NCBI GenBank assembly: GCA_003158415.1
Contig: PMJA01000401.1
Coordinates: 3,516 to 11,862, forward strand
Reading direction: 5' to 3'
Source: Methylobacter sp.
Lineage (GTDB): Bacteria > Pseudomonadota > Gammaproteobacteria > Methylococcales > Methylomonadaceae
Length of the DNA: 8,347 nt
Under the pieces are notes generated by a model. It did no database searches and was not told where the DNA came from. It worked only from the letters and a program-made list of their open reading frames with translations. Of the stretch, positions 1 to 7,680 are shown piece after piece. Both the position numbers and the translations under genes were made by a program. The number at the start of each line of letters is the position of its first letter. Positions within the stretch are counted from its first letter, which is position 1.

Positions 1-354
1 ATAGATCTGATTCAAAAATTACAGGAAAGTCGTCCTGAAATTGTGCATTTGTTTGAGGAAATTTCCAAGACGACACCGGACGGGGTTTTTCTTACAAAAT
101 TTACTCAAATCGGGTCAGAGCTGACATTCGAAGGCAAGTCACAATCAAATGCAAGGGTTTCCGCATTCATGAGAGCTATTGAAGCCTCCCCATGGCTGCA
201 AAAGCCAACGCTGATGGTGATTCAGTCACCTGATAAGCCGCTGCCGAATAAAGAGGATGCTGAACAGTTAAGCGATTTTAAGCTACATGCCCAGCAAGGC
301 AGGAAAAGTGCTGAAATTGTAAATGGAGATACACATGAACCTGTCGGAAATTGA
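1..354 (+). CDS. pilN: Type IV pilus assembly protein PilN, 3' part only (5' end outside window)
   Basis: The frame is open from base 1 to a TGA at 352-354, giving the last 117 residues of a protein that is usually about 180-200 residues long, so the cytoplasmic tail and membrane segment lie upstream. The internal GTG at 43 is not the true start, because coding continues to the window edge. What remains is the periplasmic ferredoxin-like fold region. The stretch TTPDGVFLTKFTQIGSELTF, then EGKSQSNARVSAFMRAIEAS and PWLQKPTLMVIQ is characteristic of PilN. PilN pairs with PilO in the inner membrane and, with PilM and PilP, forms the alignment complex linking the pilus motor to the PilQ secretin. 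Its 3' end overlaps the start of pilO by 20 bases. Identification rests on this motif and on pilO, pilP and pilQ following directly. Confidence 0.93.
   Translation: MDLIQKLQESRPEIVHLFEEISKTTPDGVFLTKFTQIGSELTFEGKSQSNARVSAFMRAIEASPWLQKPTLMVIQSPDKPLPNKEDAEQLSDFKLHAQQGRKSAEIVNGDTHEPVGN
325..328 (+). promoter_or_regulatory. Ribosome binding site that sets the pilO start
   Basis: GGAG lies six bases upstream of the ATG at 335. The in-frame ATG at 323 has no such sequence in front of it, so 335 is the better pilO start. The site lies inside the last codons of pilN, consistent with coupled translation. Confidence 0.6.
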
Positions 355-952
355 TTTAGATTTTAATGCGGTAGGGGCATGGCCGTTACCCGTTAAAGCA
401 GCAGTGGCGACGCTGATTTGTGCGATGGTTATGGTCGGGGGCTTTTATTTCGATACGCGAGACCAGTTGGCAGCGTTGGACAGCGCGAAGCAGAAGGAAC
501 AGGATTTAAGGGGTGAGTTTAAGGCAAAACAAAATAAAGCCGTAAATTTTCAAGATTATCAGGATCAGTTAACGCAAATCGAAGCGTCGCTGGATGAAAT
601 GATCAGGCAAATGCCGACAGAAAACGAGCTCGCAAGCCTACTCGTTGATATTTCACAAACAGGATTAGCGAGCGGTTTACAATTTAGGCTGTTTAAGCCT
701 GAAGCCCCTATTCTAAAAGACTTTTATTCGGAGTTACCGATTAAGATACAGGTCATAGGAAAATATGAAGAACTCGGTTTGTTTGTGAGTGGCTTAGCCT
801 CCTTACCCAGAATCGTCACACTACACGATGTCGAGATTACCCCCGAAGGAAAGAATGGAGATCTACTGATGAGTGCAGTGGTAAAGACTTATAACGAGGG
901 AGCAGATGTTTCTTTAGAGGGCACAGATGCCAAGAAAAGAGTGAGAAAGTAG
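335..952 (+). CDS. pilO: Type IV pilus inner membrane protein PilO
   Basis: A 205-residue bitopic membrane protein. A short cytoplasmic N-terminus with the typical motif VGAWPLPVKA (residues 13-22) leads into one transmembrane segment (about residues 20-39). A charged, heptad-like coiled-coil region follows (about 43-90), then MPTENELASLLVDISQTGL, the usual entry to the C-terminal ferredoxin-like domain. PilO heterodimerises with PilN and contacts PilP, transmitting between the cytoplasmic motor complex and the secretin. The start at 335 is preferred over the in-frame ATG at 323 because of a GGAG six bases upstream and because MNLSEIDL resembles the family N-terminus. It overlaps pilN by 20 bases, and its TAG stop shares one base with the GTG start of pilP. 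Length matches the family. Confidence 0.94.
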   Translation: MNLSEIDLDFNAVGAWPLPVKAAVATLICAMVMVGGFYFDTRDQLAALDSAKQKEQDLRGEFKAKQNKAVNFQDYQDQLTQIEASLDEMIRQMPTENELASLLVDISQTGLASGLQFRLFKPEAPILKDFYSELPIKIQVIGKYEELGLFVSGLASLPRIVTLHDVEITPEGKNGDLLMSAVVKTYNEGADVSLEGTDAKKRVRK

Positions 953-1515
953 TGACAAACTCCAAGTTACTTTTTTTATGTAGAAATAGACACTATTTAC
1001 AAATAACTTGCGTCGTTTTTTTGACTTGTTTGGCAGGTTGTGGAAATAACGATTTTTCCGATTTAAATCAATATATATCAGCAGTTAAGGCCAAGCCTAA
1101 AGGGAAAATACAACCATTGCCTAAAATTAAAGTTGTTGAAACCTTTAAATTTGATCCTAAAGATCTACGTGATCCGTTTAAACCACTTGTTCAGCCTGAT
1201 CAGCAAAATGCAACACCGGAACTATCAATTGGGGCCGGAATACAGCCCGATACCACCCGCCCTAAAGAAGAGTTGGAGGTATTTTCTTTGGATGTCTTAA
1301 AAATGGTGGGTACTGTTTCTATGAAGTCGAATTTATGGGGACTGATAAAAGCAGATGATGGCACTCTTCATAGAGTTCAGGTTGGCAACTATATGGGTAA
1401 AAATTACGGAAAAATCATACGAATAAGTCTTGATAAAATCGAACTAATGGAAATAGTTCCTGATAAGCCAGGCTCATGGCGCGAGCAACAAACATCACTA
1501 GCGATAACAGAGTAA
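952..1515 (+). CDS. pilP: Type IV pilus lipoprotein PilP
   Basis: A 187-residue lipoprotein that bridges the inner-membrane PilN/PilO complex to the periplasmic domains of PilQ. The N-terminus has basic residues, a hydrophobic stretch (about 16-27) and a lipobox LAGC with the lipidated cysteine at residue 30. A disordered proline/lysine-rich linker follows, containing the family motif DLRDPFKP (around 71-78). The C-terminal beta-sandwich begins near LEVFSLDVLKMVGTV (VGT at 119-121) and contains VGNYMGKNYGKI (144-155). The start is GTG, sharing one base with the pilO stop (TAGTG). No strong Shine-Dalgarno sequence precedes it, so translational coupling is likely. The 5' part is markedly AT-rich: the row 961-1020 has about 27% G+C, against about 58% in a sampled hemE row. 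The spacer to pilQ is unusually long. Confidence 0.93.
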   Translation: MTNSKLLFLCRNRHYLQITCVVFLTCLAGCGNNDFSDLNQYISAVKAKPKGKIQPLPKIKVVETFKFDPKDLRDPFKPLVQPDQQNATPELSIGAGIQPDTTRPKEELEVFSLDVLKMVGTVSMKSNLWGLIKADDGTLHRVQVGNYMGKNYGKIIRISLDKIELMEIVPDKPGSWREQQTSLAITE

Positions 1516-1518
1516 TAA

Positions 1519-1548
1519 TTGAATACTATGGAATATGACCACTATAAT
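1519..1548 (+). promoter_or_regulatory. Candidate sigma70-type promoter ahead of pilQ
   Basis: TTGAAT (1519-1524, four of six matches to the -35 consensus) is separated by 18 bases from a perfect TATAAT (1543-1548). It begins just after the pilP stop and lies about 110 bases upstream of the pilQ ATG, in a spacer much longer than other gaps in this pil cluster. It would allow pilQ, and perhaps aroKB, to be transcribed apart from pilMNOP. This is a sequence match only, in an AT-rich stretch where chance matches occur. Confidence 0.4.
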
Positions 1549-1576
1549 TTCGAAGAATTCATACTTCAACAAGAGT

Positions 1577-1603
1577 CCCCTGAGCGTAGCCAAAGGGTTC
1601 AGG
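1577..1603 (+). repeat. Short palindromic element resembling a dispersed repeat, pilP-pilQ spacer
   Basis: CCTGAGC (1579-1585) pairs with GTTCAGG (1597-1603), allowing one G-U pair, around an 11-base loop. The core CCCTGAGCGTAGCCAAAGGG closely resembles the sequence CCCTGAGCGTAGTCGAAGGG that I recall as a scattered intergenic repeat in many bacterial genomes. Only one copy is in this window, so repetitiveness cannot be shown here. It lies downstream of the candidate promoter and would sit in the pilQ 5' leader. It has no T-tract, so it is not a typical terminator. Confidence 0.35.
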
Positions 1604-1658
1604 ATAATCCGCATTGCCGTTTTTATTTCATGCACGTTACTAAACCAGGCTGGGTATT

Positions 1659-4010
1659 ATGTTGAACAAAATTGAGCGCCCTTTAGGTATTTATATAGTC
1701 TTAAGCTTTTTTTTGTTTATATTGCAAATTGCTACTGTTAAGGCCAGTGACCTGGCTATTACAGGAATTGACTTTTCTGCACTGGCGGGAGATAAGTTGC
1801 AAATACAACTGGAAATGAACGGCGCTGCTGTTAAACCTAAAGTATTTCAAACTGATAATCCGGCACGAATAGCCCTGGATTTTTCCGGAGTTAAAAATGC
1901 GCTGGCTAAAAAAATGATCCCGATAAACCGGGGGGCGGCGAGTAGTATTTATGTGGCGGAAACGGCGGATAGAGTTCGTGTCGTCGTTAATCTGATTGAA
2001 TCAACGCCGTTTGAAACCAAAGTGGTTGGCAATAAAGTGCTGCTGACTTTAACCCCTGCCAAGTCAGCAATGCCGCCCGCATTTAAACCCGCAGCGCTAA
2101 AAACTTCATCGGATACTGAAAAATCAACCAATTCAGTTGTGGCGGCATTGATCCCTCAACAGACCATTAGCGGGTTTGATTTTAAGCGGGGAGATAAGGG
2201 GGAGGGTCGCATATTGGTTTATTTAGCGAATCCCAATACTATCGTTAACTCCAAACAGGTGGGGGGGAAAGTTGTCGTCAACCTGTTAAATACCCGCCTG
2301 CCTGAAAACTTGGCGAAAAGATTGGATGTATCTGAGTTTGCAACCCCGATCAGGTTTATTGATACAATCTCCGCTAACAAGGAAGCCACGGTTACTGTAA
2401 CAACACAAAATGATCTTTACGATTATTCGCTGTTTCAATCCGACGGGTTGTTGACGGTTGAATTTAGGCCTCTAAGCAATCAAGAAAAAGAAGCGCTGGA
2501 CAAAACGCGGGCGAAATATACAGGTAATCGGTTGTCGTTAAATTTTCAGGAAATTGAAATACGCAGCGTTATTGCAATTCTTGCCGAATTTACCGGACAA
2601 AACGTGGTTGCCGGCGATGATGTAACCGGCACGATTACCTTAAAACTGGATGATGTGCCTTGGGATGAGGCATTGGATTTTATTATGATGACCAAGGGGT
2701 TGGAGAAATATGAATCAGGTAATGTCACGTTAATTGCACCTGTAGGTAAGATTAAGGAATATAAAAAGCAGCAACAGGAAACGGCGGCAGTGGTTGAGCA
2801 ATTAGAACCGCTGGTGACTGAATATATCAAAATAAATTACGCCAGGGCCAAAAATTTCAGGAATTTGCTCAATGGGCGGGATGCTTTCGCTATCGGCGCT
2901 TGTGGGGTACTTAGTGCAACAGCCTCTTCATCGTCAAGCTCCGCTTTAGTGGGCGGCGGCGTGGGCGGCGCGCCGTTCCAAGGATTAAACCAAGGTGTGA
3001 ACCAAGGTGTGAACCAAGGTCAAGATCAGGGTCAAGGCGCTCCTCAGGCCACTAAGAATGATAAGTTAGCCCTGTTTTCCGTTCGTGGATCGGCGGTGGT
3101 GGATTCGCGCACCAATACCCTGATCATACGCGAGACGCCAAAAATACTGGAAGAAATAAAAAAACTTATCCGTAAATTGGATGTGCCGGTGCGACAGGTT
3201 ATGATTGAGTCCAGGATAGTGAATGCTTCCAAGAACTTTGCTAAAAACTTGGGGGTTCGATTTGGTGTGGCTCCGCCTAACACCCCTCCATTTGGCGGCA
3301 ATTACTCCACCACCTACAGCAGCACCAGCACTACCAGCAATGGCACCATCACCAGCACCAGTCCCCCTGCCACCCTCGCTAATAATGGGAATCCGCCGAT
3401 AAGTCCAACGGGTATGATTGATAATGGATTGGTATCTTTTGGAGCTGCCGCAATTGGCGCTACTCCCCCCGGAGCATTAGGCATGACGCTGGCAAAGGGG
3501 GCAAATTATGTACTTAACCTGGAAATATCAGCATTACAGGCTCAAGGTTTAGGAGAGTTGGTGTCCAATCCCAGAGTGATGACGACAGACCGTTGCCAAG
3601 CGACCATTAATCCCTATCAATCGTCCAGCGGCGCGACCGGCCCCGTGACTCAATTAATTGATGCCGTATTGCAGCTGGATGTGCTGCCGCAAATTACCCC
3701 CAACGACAGTGTGATCATGGCTTTAAAGATTACCAATGATTCTCTAGGAACGGTACAAGTGGTAACTGGACAGCCGCCTATCAACACACAGTCAATTTAT
3801 ACCAATGTACTTGTGCAGGATGGTGAGACGATAGTGCTGGGCGGCGTTTTTAATGGGACGAAAACTAAAAACACCAATGAAATCCCTTTTTTGGCCGATT
3901 TGCCGGGCGTAGGCTTTCTGTTTAAGAACAGTGCCGACGTCAATAATAATCTGGAATTATTGATTTTTATAACACCGAAAATAATGAAAGATAGCACCGA
4001 AATCAATTGA
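1659..4010 (+). CDS. pilQ: Type IV pilus outer membrane secretin PilQ
   Basis: A 783-residue secretin that multimerises into the outer-membrane channel through which the pilus fibre passes. A signal peptide (about 1-29, predicted cleavage VKA|SD) is followed by two AMIN peptidoglycan-binding domains (about 31-135 and 168-271), the STN/N0 domain (about 290-360, LNFQEIEIRSVIAIL), an N1 domain (about 388-510, ending VRGSAVVDSRTNTLIIRETP) and the secretin barrel from VPVRQVMIESRIV (509-521) to the end. The barrel includes VQDGETIVLGGVF (719-731) and IPFLADLPGVGFLF. N1 is interrupted by a Ser/Gly/Asn/Gln low-complexity insert (about 420-465), and the secretin domain by a Ser/Thr/Asn-rich insert (about 549-570). 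The protein has just two cysteines, C415 and C646. The segment after NPRVMTTD appears shortened relative to the usual secretin sequence. The ATG at 1659 has only a weak AGG nine bases upstream. It is slightly longer than many PilQ proteins because of the inserts. Confidence 0.95.
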   Translation: MLNKIERPLGIYIVLSFFLFILQIATVKASDLAITGIDFSALAGDKLQIQLEMNGAAVKPKVFQTDNPARIALDFSGVKNALAKKMIPINRGAASSIYVAETADRVRVVVNLIESTPFETKVVGNKVLLTLTPAKSAMPPAFKPAALKTSSDTEKSTNSVVAALIPQQTISGFDFKRGDKGEGRILVYLANPNTIVNSKQVGGKVVVNLLNTRLPENLAKRLDVSEFATPIRFIDTISANKEATVTVTTQNDLYDYSLFQSDGLLTVEFRPLSNQEKEALDKTRAKYTGNRLSLNFQEIEIRSVIAILAEFTGQNVVAGDDVTGTITLKLDDVPWDEALDFIMMTKGLEKYESGNVTLIAPVGKIKEYKKQQQETAAVVEQLEPLVTEYIKINYARAKNFRNLLNGRDAFAIGACGVLSATASSSSSSALVGGGVGGAPFQGLNQGVNQGVNQGQDQGQGAPQATKNDKLALFSVRGSAVVDSRTNTLIIRETPKILEEIKKLIRKLDVPVRQVMIESRIVNASKNFAKNLGVRFGVAPPNTPPFGGNYSTTYSSTSTTSNGTITSTSPPATLANNGNPPISPTGMIDNGLVSFGAAAIGATPPGALGMTLAKGANYVLNLEISALQAQGLGELVSNPRVMTTDRCQATINPYQSSSGATGPVTQLIDAVLQLDVLPQITPNDSVIMALKITNDSLGTVQVVTGQPPINTQSIYTNVLVQDGETIVLGGVFNGTKTKNTNEIPFLADLPGVGFLFKNSADVNNNLELLIFITPKIMKDSTEIN
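2988..3035 (+). repeat. 12-bp tandem repeat inside pilQ (four units)
   Basis: Two identical units AACCAAGGTGTG (2988-2999, 3000-3011) are followed by two diverged ones (AACCAAGGTCAA 3012-3023 and GATCAGGGTCAA 3024-3035). They encode the tetrapeptides NQGV, NQGV, NQGQ and DQGQ at residues 444-459 of PilQ. Because the unit is a multiple of three, copy-number change would alter linker length without breaking the frame. Confidence 0.85.
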
Positions 4011-4110
4011 TGGTTTCTACTTTGGATAAAAAAGGGCATAATCATAAGCTTTTTAATCTTTTTTTAATAATTCCCTTAACGGGGAGATTTTAGACCAGCA
4101 CGGTATTTTG

Positions 4111-4635
4111 ATGACGAGATCAGAGAATATATATTTAGTTGGCCTCATGGGCGCAGGAAAAACCACGATAGGCCGCCAATTGGCAAAATCGCTGTCGGTG
4201 CCTTTTTATGACAGTGACAAGGCAATTGAAGAAAGCACTGGCGTAGATATTCCAACTATTTTTGAATTTGAAGGAGAAGAAGGGTTCAGGGATCGTGAAC
4301 AAAAAATGATACAGCAATTGACCAAACTCGAAGGCATCGTACTGGCTACGGGTGGCGGTGCAGTGTTACGCGAGGAAAACCGCCGTTTATTAAAAGAGAA
4401 CGGCTTTATCGTCTATTTGCAATGTTCAGTGGACAGAATATTGGAGCGCACGCGTAGAGATACGCAGCGGCCTTTAATGAAAACAGAAAATCCCAGAGAG
4501 CGCATAGATAGTTTATTCGCGCAACGCGAGCATCTTTATTTGTCATGTGCGGACTTTATTATTGATACCGGCGTCATGCAAAGCAAGGCTGTGGTTAGCC
4601 ATATCCTGGAAGAATACCGATCCGCTAACCGTTAA
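4111..4635 (+). CDS. aroK: Shikimate kinase
   Basis: This cytoplasmic enzyme phosphorylates shikimate at the 3-hydroxyl using ATP, the fifth step of the shikimate pathway. From the ATG at 4111 it has 174 residues, the normal length. Visible signatures are the Walker A loop GLMGAGKTT (11-19), the YDSD acid pair (D34, D36) that binds magnesium and shikimate, R60 in FRDRE, the TGGG loop (80-83), the lid-region arginine in QRPLM (R120) and R139 in AQREHLY. These positions agree with the E. coli AroK pattern. The start at 4111 is preferred over the TTG immediately before it. No good ribosome binding site is adjacent, since the GGGGAG at 4081-4086 is too distant. The stop overlaps the aroB start by one base (TAATG), indicating tight coupling. 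Confidence 0.96.
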   Translation: MTRSENIYLVGLMGAGKTTIGRQLAKSLSVPFYDSDKAIEESTGVDIPTIFEFEGEEGFRDREQKMIQQLTKLEGIVLATGGGAVLREENRRLLKENGFIVYLQCSVDRILERTRRDTQRPLMKTENPRERIDSLFAQREHLYLSCADFIIDTGVMQSKAVVSHILEEYRSANR

Positions 4636-5723
4636 TGCCGATGAAAAAATTACTGGTGGAGTTGGGTGACCGTAGTTACCCGATTTATATAGGTTCCGGC
4701 TTGTTAAACCAGTCCGGGCTGTACTCGCAGCATATCAGAGCCAAACAGGTCATGGTCGTCACCAATGTAACCATCGCCCCGTTGTATTTGGATGCGGTTT
4801 TAAAAAATTTGCTTCAGTTTGATGTTGAAACGGTGATATTGCCTGATGGCGAGCAGTTCAAAACCTTAGACCATGTAACGCAAATTTTCGATAAATTGCT
4901 GGCCGACAAGTTTAGCCGTAACGCTACTTTGATTGCATTGGGCGGCGGCGTTATCGGCGATATGGGCGGTTTCGCTGCGGCTTGTTATCAGCGCGGCATC
5001 GCTTTTTTGCAAATACCGACAACATTATTAGCGCAAGTCGACTCTTCAGTAGGCGGCAAAACCGGCGTTAATCATCCCTTGGGTAAAAACATGATTGGCG
5101 CTTTTTATCAGCCGCTCTGTGTTATTGCCGATGCCGATGTCTTGGATACGCTGGATGATAGGCAGTTATCCGCAGGTTTGGCCGAAGTGATTAAATACGG
5201 TCTGATTCGGGATGTCGAATTCTTCGAGTGGCTAGAACAGCATATCGACGCATTACTGGCTAGAGACAAGCAAGCCTTGGCTTATGCGATTGAGCGATCC
5301 TGTCTTAATAAAGCCGAGGTGGTCGCTGAGGATGAAACCGAAACGGGCGTCAGGGCAACCTTAAACCTGGGGCATACGTTCGGCCATGCGATAGAAACCG
5401 GCGCAGGTTATGGCGTTTATCTGCATGGCGAAGCGGTGGCTATCGGCACCTGTCAGGCGGCGGATCTTTCCCGAAGAAAAGGCTGGTTAACGGATACCGA
5501 TGTGGACAGAATTATTGCCTTATTTACAAAAGCGAAGCTACCGGTTGTTCCGCCCGAACAAATTGATAGCGATCTGTTTTTAGAATTAATGGCGGTCGAT
5601 AAGAAAAATGTAGACGGAAAAATAAGATTGATTTTGTTAAAAGAAATCGGTGTCGCCACATTGCCTATCGATGTTGAACAAACGTTATTAGAACAAACGC
5701 TTAAATCCTATGGTAGAAAATGA
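4635..5723 (+). CDS. aroB: 3-dehydroquinate synthase
   Basis: This cytoplasmic NAD- and metal-dependent enzyme converts DAHP to 3-dehydroquinate, the second step of the shikimate pathway. It has 362 residues, the same length as E. coli AroB. Motifs include PDGEQFKTL (70-78), the NAD-binding [11 protein letters not shown] (103-113), the substrate region [20 protein letters not shown] (128-147) and KNMIGAF. The three metal ligands are E184 (in [10 protein letters not shown]), H247 (in LNLGHTFGH) and H264 (in LHGEAVAIG). The first ATG (4635) overlaps the aroK stop. An in-frame ATG at 4641 is an alternative that would remove two residues, and neither has a clear ribosome binding site. It overlaps the downstream ATPase gene by 14 bases. 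Confidence 0.97.
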   Translation: MPMKKLLVELGDRSYPIYIGSGLLNQSGLYSQHIRAKQVMVVTNVTIAPLYLDAVLKNLLQFDVETVILPDGEQFKTLDHVTQIFDKLLADKFSRNATLIALGGGVIGDMGGFAAACYQRGIAFLQIPTTLLAQVDSSVGGKTGVNHPLGKNMIGAFYQPLCVIADADVLDTLDDRQLSAGLAEVIKYGLIRDVEFFEWLEQHIDALLARDKQALAYAIERSCLNKAEVVAEDETETGVRATLNLGHTFGHAIETGAGYGVYLHGEAVAIGTCQAADLSRRKGWLTDTDVDRIIALFTKAKLPVVPPEQIDSDLFLELMAVDKKNVDGKIRLILLKEIGVATLPIDVEQTLLEQTLKSYGRK

Positions 5724-6591
5724 TACCTTTAAGTATCATATAAAGCAGCCGTTCATCGCCCCGAAAAGCGGTGAGCTTCAGGCGCTGATAAGCCCGGAAC
5801 GAACCCGAACGCTGGAATTATTAAATCATCTGCTGGCAAATTCAGGCCGAACGCTGGTTGTTTGTGGCTCTGAAGGGATCGGTAAATCAACGCTGCTTAA
5901 GGTTTTGCAAGAACACAAGCTGCCATCGTCGTGTTATTGTTTGGCGCAGGGCAATGCCGAGTTAAATTTTGAAAAGCTTCAAGAATACCTCGCACTCGCT
6001 ATCAAGCAAGATCAGCCGGGCAAACAGGATCAGGTTTTATCCTGTGCTTTTCGGCGGCTTGAAAGTCAGCGTAAAAAGCTGGTTTTAATGATTGATGATG
6101 CAGGGCGTTTAGCGCCCGGTCTTATCAATAAAGTCATAGAATACGCGGAGGATAATCCTGTTTTACGGGTTATTTTTGTTTTAACGCATGATGAATTGAC
6201 TGAGAAAAACAGTTCGGATAATGCGCTTGATGAGAGTCATTTAATTGAAATCCCGGCCTTATCAGAACAACAATGCCGTGAATTTTTACAGTATTTAGCG
6301 GCAAAACCCCGTGCGCAAATAGCCTTGAGTGAAATCAGCGATGTTATGGTAGCGGCTGTTTATCGTGAAACACAGGGTATTCCTGGTCGGATTATCGCCG
6401 GGTTACCGGGTTTTGACGACGCCAAACCTAACCCTGATTCGCTAAAGATACTTATTGCCGCCGTTGCCGGATTAGTCGTTTTAGCGCTATGCACCCAGTG
6501 GTATAGCGCTTCGAAATATAATATTAAACCCACGCCGCCGTCTGTAGCAGAAATGCAGAAACCGGCCGACGTGGGAACTACCGCGCCCTAA
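5710..6591 (+). CDS. ExeA/DamX-type AAA ATPase with C-terminal membrane anchor, no SPOR domain
   Basis: A 293-residue protein in the position where gammaproteobacteria have DamX or its ATPase-SPOR relative (after aroKB). The N-terminal two-thirds is an AAA/ORC-type P-loop ATPase: Walker [10 protein letters not shown] (53-61), Walker B LVLMIDD (124-130), a candidate sensor-like region at VIFVLTHDE (154-162), and TQGIPGRI (221-228), which is typical of ExeA-like proteins. One hydrophobic segment (about 245-264) suggests a type II inner-membrane orientation, with the ATPase cytoplasmic and about 29 proline-rich residues outside. No SPOR domain is present, and only 24 bases remain before hemE. 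The reading frame overlaps the aroB end by 14 bases with no visible ribosome binding site, so translation is probably coupled. By family, a role in envelope, division or secretion-complex assembly is possible. The exact function is not recognisable, so damX is not assigned. Confidence 0.85.
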   Translation: MVENDTFKYHIKQPFIAPKSGELQALISPERTRTLELLNHLLANSGRTLVVCGSEGIGKSTLLKVLQEHKLPSSCYCLAQGNAELNFEKLQEYLALAIKQDQPGKQDQVLSCAFRRLESQRKKLVLMIDDAGRLAPGLINKVIEYAEDNPVLRVIFVLTHDELTEKNSSDNALDESHLIEIPALSEQQCREFLQYLAAKPRAQIALSEISDVMVAAVYRETQGIPGRIIAGLPGFDDAKPNPDSLKILIAAVAGLVVLALCTQWYSASKYNIKPTPPSVAEMQKPADVGTTAP

Positions 6592-6615
6592 TTTTAAACC
6601 TTCATAACCCAATAC

Positions 6616-7680
6616 ATGACAGCATTAAAAAACGACACATTTATCAGAGCCATTCTAAAACAACCGGTTGAGTACACTCCGGTGTGGATGATGCGTCAGG
6701 CAGGACGCTATTTACCCGAATATAGAAAAATCAGGGAGCAAGCCGGCAGTTTTTTAAAGCTATGCACCAATCCTGAACTAGCCTGTGAAGTGACCTTGCA
6801 GCCTCTTCGCCGCTTTGATTTTGATGCAGCTATATTGTTCTCAGATATATTGACCATTCCTGATGCGATGGGTCTAGGCCTTTATTTTACCGAGGGCGAA
6901 GGGCCCAAATTTACAAATCCTGTGAAAACGGTCGCCGATATTAAAAAATTGCCGATTCCCGATCCGGACATTGATTTACGTTATGTGGTTGATGCGGTAC
7001 GGTTAATTAGGAAAGCTTTGCAAGGCAGCGTGCCATTGATCGGCTTTTCAGGAAGCCCCTGGACATTGGCAACTTATATGGTTGAGGGCGGCAGCAGCAA
7101 AAGTTTTCAAAAAGTTAAAGGTTTAATGTATGAACAGCCCAAGTTGCTGCATGAAATGCTGGATAAATTAGCGCTATCGGTAGCAGCTTATTTAAATGCC
7201 CAAATTGAAGCGGGCGCTCACGTAGTCATGTTATTTGATACCTGGGGCGGGATGCTGAGCTCCGAAGATTATATTGAATTTTCACTCTATTACGCCAAAC
7301 AAGTCAGATCCTTGCTTAAAACCGATGTGGCCGGGCGGCGAATTCCAACCATCTTGTTCACCAAAGGCGGCGGGCTTTGGCTGGAAGCTATGACCGATGC
7401 AGGTTACGATGCGCTGGGCCTGGATTGGCAGACCGACATGCAAAAAGCGCGGGCCAGAGTCGGCGATCGGGTCGCCTTACAGGGCAATATGGATCCGGTT
7501 GCGCTCTATGCGCCACCGGAAATCATCGTAGACAATGTCAAAACCATTTTGCGTAAGTATGGCGAAGGTTCCGGGCATGTGTTCAATCTGGGTCATGGCA
7601 TATTGCCGGACATTAATCCGGATCATGTTAAAGTCATGGTCGATGCCGTCCATGAATATAGTCCGGCTTATCATCGCTAG
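6616..7680 (+). CDS. hemE: Uroporphyrinogen decarboxylase
   Basis: This cytoplasmic, cofactor-free enzyme removes the four acetate carboxyls of uroporphyrinogen III to give coproporphyrinogen III in haem synthesis. It has 354 residues, equal to the common bacterial length. Signature 1, [16 protein letters not shown] (22-37), carries the substrate-binding arginines R27 and R31. The catalytic aspartate is D77 in LFSDILT. Signature 2 includes [17 protein letters not shown] (143-159) with Y154, and the C-terminal histidine motif [10 protein letters not shown] has H327. The ATG lies 24 bases after the ATPase stop in a spacer without terminator, promoter or clear Shine-Dalgarno sequence, so it is probably read from upstream. 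In Pseudomonas the same neighbourhood has gltBD between the ATPase-SPOR gene and hemE; those genes are absent here. Confidence 0.97.
   Translation: MTALKNDTFIRAILKQPVEYTPVWMMRQAGRYLPEYRKIREQAGSFLKLCTNPELACEVTLQPLRRFDFDAAILFSDILTIPDAMGLGLYFTEGEGPKFTNPVKTVADIKKLPIPDPDIDLRYVVDAVRLIRKALQGSVPLIGFSGSPWTLATYMVEGGSSKSFQKVKGLMYEQPKLLHEMLDKLALSVAAYLNAQIEAGAHVVMLFDTWGGMLSSEDYIEFSLYYAKQVRSLLKTDVAGRRIPTILFTKGGGLWLEAMTDAGYDALGLDWQTDMQKARARVGDRVALQGNMDPVALYAPPEIIVDNVKTILRKYGEGSGHVFNLGHGILPDINPDHVKVMVDAVHEYSPAYHR

Noticed and set aside
2611..2631. Inverted repeat GCCGG...CCGGC inside pilQ
   Set aside because: It is a short five-base arm within a conserved coding region (STN domain), explained by codon choice.
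4037..4042. CATAAT as a -10 box for an aroK promoter
   Set aside because: No acceptable -35 hexamer lies at 16-19 bases upstream; the nearest TTGATG is 24 bases away.
4028..4065. Possible terminator after pilQ: AAAAAG/CTTTTT stem followed by T7 at 4059-4065
   Set aside because: The stem is only six pairs, nearly all A-T, with a 14-base loop, so it would be too unstable; the spacer is simply AT-rich.
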